Origin: CG10-46-32 sp964606465
GTDB taxonomy: Bacteria; Patescibacteriota; Patescibacteriia; UBA2169
Length of the DNA stretch: 23,684 nt
Direction: 5' to 3'
Assembly: GCA_964606465.1 (NCBI GenBank)
Contig: CAZSGI010000005.1
Location: 1 to 23,684, forward strand
The notes under the pieces: model-generated
The model's input: the letters and a program-made list of their open reading frames with translations, nothing else
What the model was told of the DNA's origin: nothing
Databases searched by the model: none
Position numbers and translations under genes: made by a program
Part shown: positions 13,633 through 20,264 of the stretch, in pieces
How positions within the stretch are numbered: the first letter of the stretch is position 1
Layout of the letters: the number at the start of each line of letters is the position of its first letter

Positions 13633-14190
13633 ATGCAGAGGAGATCGCCATCATTCTACCGCAAGCGCCTGGCCCGGCAGCAACCGCTCCGGTTCAGGGC
13701 CAATGAACGGATACGCGTTCCGCGCGTGCTTGTGATTGACGAAAACGGCAAACACATCGGTGAAATGGACACGCCGCTCGCGCTCGCGCTCGCGCGCGAA
13801 CGCGAGCTCGATCTGGTTGAGGTGCAGCCGAAAGCGCAGCCGCCGATCTGTAAAATCCTCGACTATGGGCAGTTCCAGTACGAGCAGGAGAAGACGCGCT
13901 CCAAGCAAAAGGCGCGCCAGAAAAAAGTGGAGGTGAAAGCCGTGCGCATCTCGTTCCGCATCAGCGAGCACGACTTGGGAACCAAGCGGGCGCAGGCGGA
14001 GAAATTCTTGAAGGCGGGCAACAAGGTAAAAATCGACGTGGTGCTGCGGGGCAGGGAAAAGGCGTACGTGGAGGAGGCGCGGCAGACCATGGAAACGTTT
14101 GCCAAAAGCCTGGGAGAGGGGGTGGCGGTCGAGCAGCCGTTCTCCAAGCAGGGCGGACGGCTCTCCATGGTGGTGGCAAAAAAATCGTAA
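13633..14190 (+). CDS. infC: Translation initiation factor IF-3
   Basis: Binds the 30S subunit, prevents premature 50S joining and proofreads the start codon. 185 residues. The N-domain begins at about residue 23 (RANERIRVPRVLVIDENGKH), followed by ALALARERELDLVEVQPKA and the PPICKILDYGQFQYEQEK signature (Y-G-Q/K-F). The lysine-rich linker and C-domain follow (VKAVRISFRISEHDLGTK and IDVVLRGREKAYVEEARQ). The N-terminus has about 22 extra basic residues (MQRRSPSFYRKRLARQQPLR) not usual in short IF-3s. The ATG at 13633 has no Shine-Dalgarno upstream; a GAGGAG sequence lies just inside the coding region, with no in-frame start after it. It stands 62 nt downstream of tmRNA, with no terminator between, and heads the classical infC-rpmI-rplT order. 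Confidence 0.95.
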   Translation: MQRRSPSFYRKRLARQQPLRFRANERIRVPRVLVIDENGKHIGEMDTPLALALARERELDLVEVQPKAQPPICKILDYGQFQYEQEKTRSKQKARQKKVEVKAVRISFRISEHDLGTKRAQAEKFLKAGNKVKIDVVLRGREKAYVEEARQTMETFAKSLGEGVAVEQPFSKQGGRLSMVVAKKS

Positions 14191-14193
14191 CCG

Positions 14194-14222
14194 TTGACAC
14201 TACCCGTGCTTTCTGGTAGCAT
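14194..14222 (+). promoter_or_regulatory. rpmI-rplT promoter
   Basis: TTGACA (14194-14199), 17-nt spacer, TAGCAT (14217-14222), right after the infC stop. It allows rpmI-rplT to be transcribed separately from infC, with a leader of about 14 nt that lacks a Shine-Dalgarno. Confidence 0.55.
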
Positions 14223-14242
14223 GGGATGGTATTTGTTTTCAC

Positions 14243-14440
14243 ATGCCAAAGCTGAAAACCAACAAAGCTGCAGCCAAGCGCATCCTGACCACAAAAACCG
14301 GCAAGCAAATCAAGCGGGTGGCGGGCCAGGACCACTTTAACGCGCGCGAGCGCGGCAAGACCAAGATGAACAAGCGCCGCGACGTTCTGCTTTCCAAAAG
14401 CGCCTCCAAGATGATTAAGACCCTGCTCCCCTACTCATAA
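14243..14440 (+). CDS. rpmI: 50S ribosomal protein L35
   Basis: Small structural protein of the large ribosomal subunit. 65 residues, the usual size. It starts MPKLKTNKAAAKR and has the conserved AAAKRI, a GKQIKR basic patch and an H-F-N-ARERGKTKMNKRR segment. About 30 percent of residues are Lys or Arg. The MPKLKT start is the family start although no Shine-Dalgarno precedes it. It lies between infC and rplT in the standard bacterial order. Confidence 0.97.
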   Translation: MPKLKTNKAAAKRILTTKTGKQIKRVAGQDHFNARERGKTKMNKRRDVLLSKSASKMIKTLLPYS

Positions 14441-14445
14441 CTCTA

Positions 14446-14459
14446 GGACGTACACGTCC
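14446..14459 (+). promoter_or_regulatory. Palindrome in the rpmI-rplT gap
   Basis: GGACGT-AC-ACGTCC, a perfect 14-nt inverted repeat in the 27-nt gap just before rplT, in the place where a Shine-Dalgarno would be. It may be an RNA hairpin affecting L20 synthesis; L20 autoregulates this operon in other bacteria, but here that is only inference. Confidence 0.4.
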
Positions 14460-14467
14460 GAAACGAT

Positions 14468-14824
14468 ATGCCCAGAGTCAAGCGCGGCATGATGCACACC
14501 AAGCACCGCAGGAACATCCTGAAACGAACCAAAGGGTTTGGCTGGGGCCGCAAAAAACTGATCAAGCTCGCGAAAACCGCGGCCACCAAGGCTGGCGCGC
14601 ACGCGCACCGCGACCGCAGGGTCAAAAAACGCACCGCGCGCGCGCTTTGGCAGATTAAGATTAATGCCGCAGCTCGCGCGAACGGAACTGTCTACAGCAA
14701 ACTGATTGCGGGCCTTGCGAAAAACAAGGTTGAAATTGACCGCAAAATCCTCGCCAACATCGCGGAGCACGAACCAAAAGTGTTCGCGGAAATCGTGAAA
14801 AAAGCAGCCGCGAAAAACCAATAG
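14468..14824 (+). CDS. rplT: 50S ribosomal protein L20
   Basis: Assembly-initiating protein of the large subunit, binding 23S rRNA. 118 residues, full length. It begins MPRVKRGMMHTKHRRNILKR and contains the conserved KGFGWGRKKLIKLAKTAA, then RDRRVKKRTARALWQIKINAA and YSKLIAGLAKNKVEIDRKIL. The N-terminal extension is very basic, as expected for rRNA penetration. It is the last gene of the translation cluster and is followed by a strong terminator. Confidence 0.97.
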   Translation: MPRVKRGMMHTKHRRNILKRTKGFGWGRKKLIKLAKTAATKAGAHAHRDRRVKKRTARALWQIKINAAARANGTVYSKLIAGLAKNKVEIDRKILANIAEHEPKVFAEIVKKAAAKNQ

Positions 14825-14832
14825 CATACACC

Positions 14833-14863
14833 AAAACAGCCTGGCGAATGCCGGGCTGTTTTT
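14833..14863. terminator. Bidirectional intrinsic terminator
   Basis: 13-bp stem AAAACAGCCTGGC/GCCGGGCTGTTTT with loop GAAT and a T5 tail on the plus strand; read on the minus strand it also ends in TTTT. It separates the convergent rplT and DUF4349 genes and can serve both. Confidence 0.92.
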
Positions 14864-14875
14864 CGTATCCGGACG

Positions 14876-15874
14876 TTATCGGTTCCAGAGGTACTTGGCG
14901 GCGCGCCACCCATACTTTGCCGCGAGCAGGAGGATGAAGAAGTAAATCACGAACTGAAGCATGCGCAAGGCGATGTTCACCAGGTTGATGGTAACGTCCT
15001 GCAGGATGTCATTGAGGTCGCGCACGAACTGCTGCACCGCGGCCTTCCACGAATCCTTGATCTCTTTTCCGTCCACGTACTTGCTCTCGTAGATGCTCAC
15101 GTTGAAAAACGTGTACGCGAGCCTATCCAACTGCTCGGCCTTGGCGCGCTCCAACCGGTCCAGCTGCTCGTTGATGCTGATGCGCTCCTGTGTTAACTTC
15201 TCAATGAGGTTGATTTTTGAGTCAATGATTTTGGCAAGGCTCTCCACGTCACGGGCCGCGGTTGCGAGGGCCGTGACTTCATCGTACGCGGTAACCGCGT
15301 TCGCGAGGGTTTCGTCAATTGACGCGCGCTTCTTCTCCAGCACTTCCACCTCGCTCGTGTAGTCGTCTATCTTCCTCTTGATGGTGTACGTGTTCTGGGT
15401 CAAATTTTCAGGATTCAAATCATCAATGATACCGAGAATCTCATCCACATGCTCGTTCTTTACCTTGAACGTGTACGAGCATCCTTGGTCATACTCGTTT
15501 GAGCTCTCAAAGATGACGTAGTCAAACGCCTTGAGATTGGAAACCGCGGAGCACGTTTCATCCAGCTTGCGGGTCTGCACCGTGGCATAGTAGTCAGTCA
15601 CTTCATACGCTTCAGCATCATCCCCGCTCGGCGCGCCCGGCTGTGGAGGCAGGATTGGGGAGAGCAACGACTGCTCCTTGGTCGCGGCGCTGTCATAATC
15701 AATGCCGCCCTTCCCATAGTACGCCTCCTGCGGCGCTACGCCGCGGTTCAACGCGGTGAACGAGGAGCCGACCACCCGGAACATGAGCGCGAGCAGGATC
15801 AAGAGCACCAAAGCCAAACCAGCCACCTTAAAGATGGTGGATGTTTTTACGTCAAACTGTTTGAGAAAGTCCAT
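14876..15874 (-). CDS. DUF4349-type membrane protein
   Basis: Function unknown. 332 residues. A membrane helix lies at about 15-34 (FKVAGLALVLLILLALMF), followed by a linker rich in Gly, Pro and Ser. An extracytoplasmic domain of about 200 residues has a YYATVQTRKLDETCSAVSNL opening, a second cysteine in YDQGCSYTF that could form a disulfide with the first, and a VKNEHVDEILGIIDDL segment. A long coiled coil follows (DDYTSEVEVLEKKRASIDET to ERISINEQLDRLERAKAEQL). A C-terminal hydrophobic helix is at about 303-322 (LQFVIYFFILLLAAKYGW). Coiled coil, FFNVSIYE strand and terminal membrane helix match the DUF4349 pattern. It stands alone, convergent with rplT, with tRNA-Asp just upstream in the same direction (17 nt); it may be co-transcribed with the tRNA. 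Confidence 0.88.
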   Translation of the reverse strand: MDFLKQFDVKTSTIFKVAGLALVLLILLALMFRVVGSSFTALNRGVAPQEAYYGKGGIDYDSAATKEQSLLSPILPPQPGAPSGDDAEAYEVTDYYATVQTRKLDETCSAVSNLKAFDYVIFESSNEYDQGCSYTFKVKNEHVDEILGIIDDLNPENLTQNTYTIKRKIDDYTSEVEVLEKKRASIDETLANAVTAYDEVTALATAARDVESLAKIIDSKINLIEKLTQERISINEQLDRLERAKAEQLDRLAYTFFNVSIYESKYVDGKEIKDSWKAAVQQFVRDLNDILQDVTINLVNIALRMLQFVIYFFILLLAAKYGWRAAKYLWNR

Positions 15875-15890
15875 ATTGCTTTTATTACTG

Positions 15891-15967
15891 TGGCGGGGAC
15901 GGCGGGACTCGAACCCGTGACCTTCTGCGTGACAGGCAGACGCTCTAACCAGCTGAGCTACGCCCCC
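15891..15967 (-). tRNA. tRNA-Asp (GUC)
   Basis: 77 nt including an encoded CCA. Acceptor GGGGGCG/CGTCCCC, D-arm GCTC-AGCTGGTTA-GAGC, anticodon stem TCTGC with loop CTGTCAC (anticodon GTC at 15931-15933), T-loop TTCGAGT, discriminator G73 as required for Asp identity. The first T-stem pair (A49-C65) is mismatched. It is divergent from tRNA-Ser. Confidence 0.97.
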
Positions 15968-16040
15968 GCGTCGCAGTCGGGCTGCAGGTTCCGTCTGCGC
16001 CTATCGGCGCCGACTCCACCTTGTGCCCGCCTACTCCTCT

Positions 16041-16086
16041 CAGATTTTTTCTTAACTGGCCTTCGGCCAGCCCAAGAAAAAATCTG
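16041..16086. repeat. Long A/T-armed hairpin, copy 2 (between two tRNAs)
   Basis: CAGATTTTTTCTT (16041-16053) and its complement (16074-16086) have arms identical to those at 13053-13094. They flank a different core with CTGGCC-TTC-GGCCAG. It lies between divergent tRNA-Asp and tRNA-Ser, inside the predicted tRNA-Asp leader. Confidence 0.85.
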
Positions 16087-16105
16087 CAAAATACAATAAT
16101 GGAAT

Positions 16106-16132
16106 ACTATACCAAAACCCATAAAAAATCAA
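16106..16132 (-). promoter_or_regulatory. Possible tRNA-Asp promoter
   Basis: Minus strand TTGATT (16127-16132), a short 15-nt spacer and TATAGT (16106-16111). If used, the tRNA-Asp precursor would carry a leader of about 130 nt containing the hairpin at 16041-16086, parallel to the tmRNA arrangement. Confidence 0.4.
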
Positions 16133-16140
16133 TACCAAAA

Positions 16141-16169
16141 TGGACAAAAGCGCTCTAAAGTGATATTTT
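16141..16169 (+). promoter_or_regulatory. tRNA-Ser promoter
   Basis: TGGACA (16141-16146), 17-nt spacer, TATTTT (16164-16169), putting +1 about 5 nt before the mature tRNA-Ser 5' end. Confidence 0.6.
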
Positions 16170-16180
16170 ACCATACGTGC

Positions 16181-16270
16181 GGAAGGGTGCCGGAGCGGTC
16201 GAACGGGGTAGTCTTGAAAACTACTGTGGCAGCAATGTCACCGTGGGTTCGAATCCCACCCCTTCCGCCA
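16181..16270 (+). tRNA. tRNA-Ser (UGA)
   Basis: 90 nt with encoded CCA. Acceptor GGAAGGG/CCCTTCC, discriminator G, anticodon loop CTTGAAA with anticodon TGA at 16215-16217, long variable arm typical of serine tRNAs (TGTGGCAGCAATGTCACC region), and T-loop TTCGAAT. Confidence 0.97.
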
Positions 16271-16284
16271 AATTTCAGAATTTG

Positions 16285-16305
16285 CCTGCCTGCCGGCGAG
16301 GCAGG
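16285..16305. repeat. GC-rich palindrome after tRNA-Ser
   Basis: CCTGCCT-GCCGGCG-AGGCAGG. It has no clear T run on either side, so it is a poor terminator. From memory it resembles a CCTGCC..GGCAGG palindrome widespread in CPR genomes; only one copy is seen here. Confidence 0.5.
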
Positions 16306-16326
16306 GATTTCGGGCGACTGTAAAAA

Positions 16327-17046
16327 ATGGAAATCTTCGCCATCGCATTACTAACGCTCCTCGCCGCCGCCATCGGCACCATCACCGGCTTTGGCACGTC
16401 AACGATCATGATCCCGGTGCTGGCCATCTTCTTCCCGCCGGTTGAGGCGATATTTTTGGTTGCCATCATCCATTGGTTCGGCGACGTCTGGAAAGTGGCG
16501 CTGTTCCGCAAAGGGATTGACGTGCGGCTGATTGCACTCTTCGGGGCCACTGGCCTGGCCGCAAGCTACCTGGGCGCGCTCGTCTCGTTCGGCGCGAACG
16601 AGCATGCCCTGCTCCGCCTCCTGGGCGCGTTCCTTTCGGGCTACGCGCTGTTTCTGATATCCCGACCCGCGTTCAAAATTCCGGCAAACAACGCGGCAGC
16701 GCTGTCCGGCGGAACGCTGTCCGGATTTTTCGCCGGCATGTTCGGCATCGGCGGGTCCATCCGCAGCATGTTTTTAGCCGCGTTCAACTTGCCAAAGGCG
16801 ATCTACATCGCCACGGCCGGAGCAATCGGCATCTTGGTTGATTCTACGCGCATCATCACTTATTTCGCCGGCGGCGCAATGCTCCCGAAAGAACTCTGGT
16901 ACGGGTTGCTCCTCTTTATTCCGGTTTCGTTCGCGGGGGCGCGCATTGCGAAAAAAATCGTGGATAAAATCCCGCAAAACAAATTCCGTATGGTAGTGGC
17001 TGTTTTTCTGTTTGTCATTGGAGTAAAATTAATTCTATTTCCATAA
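16327..17046 (+). CDS. TSUP-family permease (TauE/SafE-like)
   Basis: Predicted inner-membrane transporter of the sulfite exporter/TSUP family; substrate cannot be told from sequence. 239 residues, slightly short for the family. Two similar halves are visible. The first is AIGTITGFGTSTIMIPVLAI followed by the family PxEAI segment. The second, internally related, is LSGFFAGMFGIGGSIRSMF. Seven or eight hydrophobic segments cover most of the chain, ending in VVAVFLFVIGVKLILF. The GFGTSTIMIPVL and GIGGS loops are typical TSUP features. ATG 16327 follows TGTAAAAA and has no Shine-Dalgarno. It stands between tRNA-Ser and msrB; an oxidised-sulfur theme with msrB is tempting but is only inference. 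Confidence 0.88.
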   Translation: MEIFAIALLTLLAAAIGTITGFGTSTIMIPVLAIFFPPVEAIFLVAIIHWFGDVWKVALFRKGIDVRLIALFGATGLAASYLGALVSFGANEHALLRLLGAFLSGYALFLISRPAFKIPANNAAALSGGTLSGFFAGMFGIGGSIRSMFLAAFNLPKAIYIATAGAIGILVDSTRIITYFAGGAMLPKELWYGLLLFIPVSFAGARIAKKIVDKIPQNKFRMVVAVFLFVIGVKLILFP

Positions 17047-17105
17047 GTTGAAAATAAAGAAGTTTAACATCGCAGAGCTTGGGACATAGCGGCTTTCTTT
17101 TTGTC

Positions 17106-17134
17106 TTGCCGCGTGCCGTGTGACACGGTATACT
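17106..17134 (+). promoter_or_regulatory. msrB promoter
   Basis: TTGCCG (17106-17111), 17-nt spacer, TATACT (17129-17134). The first in-frame ATG (17144) begins 9 nt after the -10 box, predicting a leader of only a few nucleotides, or about 15 nt if ATG 17156 is used. Confidence 0.6.
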
Positions 17135-17143
17135 TATAGCATT

Positions 17144-17545
17144 ATGGCAGGTAATATGCCCAAAACCAATGAAGAGTGGAAGCAAAGGCTTACTCCGGAA
17201 CAATACGAAATTTTGCGCGAAAAAGGCACTGAAGCGCCGTTTGCCGGAAAGTACGTGAATCACCACGAAAACGGAATGTACGCGTGCGCGGCATGCGGCA
17301 CTCCCCTGTTTGATTCGGGCACTAAGTTTAATTCAGGCACGGGCTGGCCGAGCTTTTCTGACGTGGCTGTAAAAAGGAACGTAACGCTCGCAGAAGACAC
17401 GAATCACAGCATGGTACGCACCGAGGTGCTCTGCAAAACCTGCGGCGGGCACTTGGGCCACTTGTTTGACGACGGCCCCACCCCCACGGGCAAACGGTAC
17501 TGCATCAATTCCGCGTGTTTAAACTTTAAGCCAAAAACCGCATAA
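17144..17545 (+). CDS. msrB: Peptide-methionine (R)-S-oxide reductase
   Basis: Reduces methionine-R-sulfoxide in damaged proteins. 133 residues from ATG 17144; an in-frame GTG at 17120 lies in the promoter and is rejected, while ATG 17156 (MPKTNEEW) is a real alternative with a weak AGG upstream. Zinc-binding CxxC pairs are Cys48/Cys51 (CAAC) and Cys97/Cys100 (CKTC). Also seen are the NSGTGWPSF signature, GGHLGHLFDDGP, and catalytic Cys120 in RYCINSACL. The residue before the final Leu, usually Ser (INSASL), is Cys124 here and might be an extra thiol. It looks like a single-domain cytosolic enzyme with no signal peptide. It converges with lgt across a 27-nt gap. Confidence 0.96.
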   Translation: MAGNMPKTNEEWKQRLTPEQYEILREKGTEAPFAGKYVNHHENGMYACAACGTPLFDSGTKFNSGTGWPSFSDVAVKRNVTLAEDTNHSMVRTEVLCKTCGGHLGHLFDDGPTPTGKRYCINSACLNFKPKTA

Positions 17546-17572
17546 CTTTGCGCTAAGCTTCTGGCGCAGTCC

Positions 17573-18370
17573 CTATGGTTTATGCTTCGCGGCCAGGGCC
17601 TTTAAAATTATGAGGATTGACGCGCCAGCGAGCAACATGCTCACCAAAAACGGCAGCCGCAGAGAACCGACCATTGCGGCCTCGTTGATTCTGAATGACT
17701 CAACGATAATGCGCCCCGCGGAATACAATCCGATGTACAACCAGAATACCAATCCATCCGGCCTTCTTTTCTTTTGAAAAATGACGAGGAGAAACGCAAA
17801 AATTGCGAAATTAATCAAGGACTCGTATAAAAATGCGGGGTGAAAGTACTCGTACTGCTGGTACCCGACGGGGCGGTTTGAGGGGTTGATTGGAATGCCC
17901 CAGCTCGCGTCCGTGGGCCGTCCGAAGAGCTCCTGGTTAAAGTAGTTCCCCCACCTGCCGATTGCCTGGCCGAGGATTGCGGGAAGCGCGAAGAGGTCCG
18001 CGAGCTTCCAAAAGTTGAGGCGCTGCTTTCTCGCGTAGTAGACCACAACCAGCGCCGCACCGAGTATGGCGCCATGGATGGCCAGCCCCCCGTTCCACAC
18101 CGCAATAATTTGATCGAGATTGCTGCCGTAGAACCCCCAGTCGGTTACGACGTGGTACGCGCGCGCGCCGACGAATCCGCCGATGAGCGCATTGACGTAC
18201 ATCGAGCGCACGACTTCCAACGGCAACCGGCCGCGCGATGCGAGTGGGCCCAAGAGCCAGTACCCGGCGAGAATTCCAGCGAGCAAAAACAAGCCGTACC
18301 AGTGGACGGCGAGCGCTCCGACGGAAAACGCGACCGGTTGCGGTTGGAACGTATGGAGAAACGCCAGCAT
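17573..18370 (-). CDS. lgt: Prolipoprotein diacylglyceryl transferase
   Basis: Transfers diacylglycerol from phosphatidylglycerol to the lipobox cysteine of preprolipoproteins, the first step of lipoprotein maturation; integral membrane enzyme. 265 residues with about seven hydrophobic segments. Key residues are seen: His99 in GGLAIHGAILG, the Lgt signature GRWGNYFNQELFGRPT (138-153) with Arg139, and Arg220 in SAGRIIVESFR. The ATG at 18370 lies 4 nt after the stop of the dehydrogenase gene, so it is the last gene of the carbon-metabolism operon, an unexpected partner. It is convergent with msrB; no convincing terminator is visible in between. Confidence 0.96.
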   Translation of the reverse strand: MLAFLHTFQPQPVAFSVGALAVHWYGLFLLAGILAGYWLLGPLASRGRLPLEVVRSMYVNALIGGFVGARAYHVVTDWGFYGSNLDQIIAVWNGGLAIHGAILGAALVVVYYARKQRLNFWKLADLFALPAILGQAIGRWGNYFNQELFGRPTDASWGIPINPSNRPVGYQQYEYFHPAFLYESLINFAIFAFLLVIFQKKRRPDGLVFWLYIGLYSAGRIIVESFRINEAAMVGSLRLPFLVSMLLAGASILIILKALAAKHKP

Positions 18371-18374
18371 GGAA

Positions 18375-19340
18375 TTACGCGAGCGCGTTCCGCGGATGTC
18401 TGTTACGAATCAGGACATCAAGGATGTTCTGCGCGGCAATGCTGCCCATCTGCGCGCGCGCCTCTACGGTCGCGGACGCAATGTGTGGGGTCAAAACCAC
18501 ATTCGGAAGCTTGGCAAGCCCGGGCGCCAACCGCGGCTCAAACTCAAACACGTCAAGGGCTGCTCCGGCGATTTTCTTCGCTTTGAGCGCAGCCACCAGG
18601 GCTCGCTCGTCAACAACGGGCCCGCGCGCGGTGTTGACCAGAACCGCGGTTGGTTTCATCTGATTTAATTCTTTTGCGCCGATCAAATGGCGCGTGGACG
18701 GGAGGAGCGGAACGTGGAGGGAAACCGCGTCCGAAGCCTTCAGAAGCTGCGACAACGGAACGCGCTTTGCGTGGTAATCTTGTTCAATTTTTTTGTTGCG
18801 GACGATGTCGTTATACAGAATCCGCATCCCAAACCCAGCTTTCGCGATTTTGACCAAGGCTGACCCAATACTTCCGCTGCCTATGATGCCCAGGGTTTTA
18901 TCCCGCACGTCGTTGCCGAGCAGCAAATTCGGGTCCCAGGCATGGTACTTCCCCCTGCGCATGAACCGGTCGCCCTCAAGCATCCTCTTTGACAAAACCA
19001 TAATCATCCCCATGGCATGCTCAGCAACACTCGCCCCAAGGTCACCGGGCGTGTTCGTAACATACACACCTGCCCTGTGCGCTACCTTGAGGTCAATGTT
19101 GTCATACCCCACCGCGTAGTTGGCAACGATTTTTAGATTTTTTGCAACTGACAAAAGCCCTGCATCAACCTTTTCCGTCAAAACCGTAACCAAGGCATCA
19201 GCCTCTTTCGCATACGACAGCAACTGTGCGCGTGTTGGCGGCATTGAACCTCGGTGCATGTGCACTCTGCAATGCTTGTACAACTCCTCCAATCCCTCCT
19301 TGGGTATGTTCCGTGCAATAACGACCAGTGGTTTTTTCAT
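18375..19340 (-). CDS. D-isomer-specific 2-hydroxyacid dehydrogenase
   Basis: NAD(P)H-dependent oxidoreductase interconverting 2-keto acids and D-2-hydroxyacids; glyoxylate/hydroxypyruvate reductase is the closest guess. 321 residues. The N-terminal catalytic half includes the substrate-contact segment NYAVGYDNID (74-83). The Rossmann fold has GSGSIG (154-159), followed by the dinucleotide-site acid in LYND. Catalytic triad residues are all present: Arg239 in VNTARGPVVDE, Glu266/268 in DVFEFEP, and His286 in LTPHIASAT. It starts 1 nt after the fba stop and ends 4 nt before lgt. In this position it could process a product of the neighbouring sugar-phosphate enzymes or simply recycle NADH. Substrate specificity cannot be decided from sequence. 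Confidence 0.93.
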   Translation of the reverse strand: MKKPLVVIARNIPKEGLEELYKHCRVHMHRGSMPPTRAQLLSYAKEADALVTVLTEKVDAGLLSVAKNLKIVANYAVGYDNIDLKVAHRAGVYVTNTPGDLGASVAEHAMGMIMVLSKRMLEGDRFMRRGKYHAWDPNLLLGNDVRDKTLGIIGSGSIGSALVKIAKAGFGMRILYNDIVRNKKIEQDYHAKRVPLSQLLKASDAVSLHVPLLPSTRHLIGAKELNQMKPTAVLVNTARGPVVDERALVAALKAKKIAGAALDVFEFEPRLAPGLAKLPNVVLTPHIASATVEARAQMGSIAAQNILDVLIRNRHPRNALA

Positions 19341-19341
19341 G

Positions 19342-20262
19342 TTACGCTTTACCGCTTGAACCTAATAATCTGATTTTCCAACGAATGATGGAGACCATTT
19401 CTTCGTACGCGGGAGCGAGCAGCTTGCGCGGATCAAACTCGTCCGGCTCTTGTTTGAGGACTTTCCGGATGCCTGCCGTAAACGCGAGCCGAACGTCCGT
19501 ATCTGTGTTCACCTTACAGATTCCGTTTTTGACCGCACTCCTTAAGTCAAAGTCAGAAACACCCATGGGTTCACCCAGCGTGCCGCCGTGCTTTTCAATT
19601 GTCTTGACCAAACTCTTCGGCACGCTTGAAGCGCCGTGCAAAACTAATGGAACCCTGACGCGCGCGCGGATTTCTTTCAGCCTTGAGAGGTCAAGCCTTG
19701 AGCGGCCTTTGAACTTGTACGCCCCGTGGGACGTGCCGATGGCAACCGCCAGAAAGTCGCACTTGGTTTTTTTGACGAACTCGCGGGCGCGCTCCGGATT
19801 GGTTAAGCGCGCGTTCCGCTGTTTGACGCTCACAAAATCTTCAATGCCTGCGATTGCGCCGAGCTCGGCTTCCACGCTCACGCCCCTCGCATGCGCGAGC
19901 GTTACGACGGCGCGCGTGCGCTCAACGTTCCGTCCAAAGGGGTGCGCCGAGCCGTCGTACATCACTGACTGGTAGCCCGCACGGATCGCCTCGCGGACGA
20001 CCTCAAGATGCGTGCCGTGGTCAAGGTGCAAACTGACCGGAACCTTTGACGCATGGCCGAGCTGGCGGCCGATTGCCAAAAGCATATCCATGCCCGCGTA
20101 CGCAAGCGATCCCTCGCTCGTCTGGCAGATGACGGGCGCTTTTTCGCGCTCCGCAGCTTCCACGATTGCGTGCGCGATTTCCATGTTGTTGATGTTAAAC
20201 GCGCCTACGGCGTACCCTCCTTTTTGCGCTTTGAGAAGCGTCCTTTTTGTTCGGGTCAGCAT
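19342..20262 (-). CDS. fba: Class II fructose-bisphosphate aldolase
   Basis: Cleaves or forms fructose-1,6-bisphosphate (or a related ketose bisphosphate) using a divalent metal. 306 residues from ATG 20260-20262; the open frame continues upstream into the transketolase gene but without homology. It opens with the family pattern LKAQKGGYAVGAFNINNMEI. Metal and catalytic residues are visible: Asp81 and His82 in LHLDHGTH, Glu131/Glu133 in VEAELGAIAGIED, His179 in GTSHGAYK, and His209 in VLHGASSVP. KVNTDTD binds the phosphate end. It starts 2 nt after the transketolase C-subunit stop. The tagatose/sedoheptulose-bisphosphate aldolase subgroup is hard to exclude; the pentose-phosphate context makes either plausible. 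Confidence 0.95.
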   Translation of the reverse strand: MLTRTKRTLLKAQKGGYAVGAFNINNMEIAHAIVEAAEREKAPVICQTSEGSLAYAGMDMLLAIGRQLGHASKVPVSLHLDHGTHLEVVREAIRAGYQSVMYDGSAHPFGRNVERTRAVVTLAHARGVSVEAELGAIAGIEDFVSVKQRNARLTNPERAREFVKKTKCDFLAVAIGTSHGAYKFKGRSRLDLSRLKEIRARVRVPLVLHGASSVPKSLVKTIEKHGGTLGEPMGVSDFDLRSAVKNGICKVNTDTDVRLAFTAGIRKVLKQEPDEFDPRKLLAPAYEEMVSIIRWKIRLLGSSGKA

Positions 20263-20264
20263 AG

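Noticed and set aside
13637..13655. Rare ATC/ATT start for infC after the GAGGAG sequence
   Set aside because: E. coli infC uses ATT, but the ATC and ATT here are out of frame with IF-3, so ATG 13633 is kept despite lacking a Shine-Dalgarno.
17549..17568. Terminator between convergent msrB and lgt
   Set aside because: Only a 5-bp TGCGC/GCGCA stem with a 10-nt loop and no T run; too weak to call.
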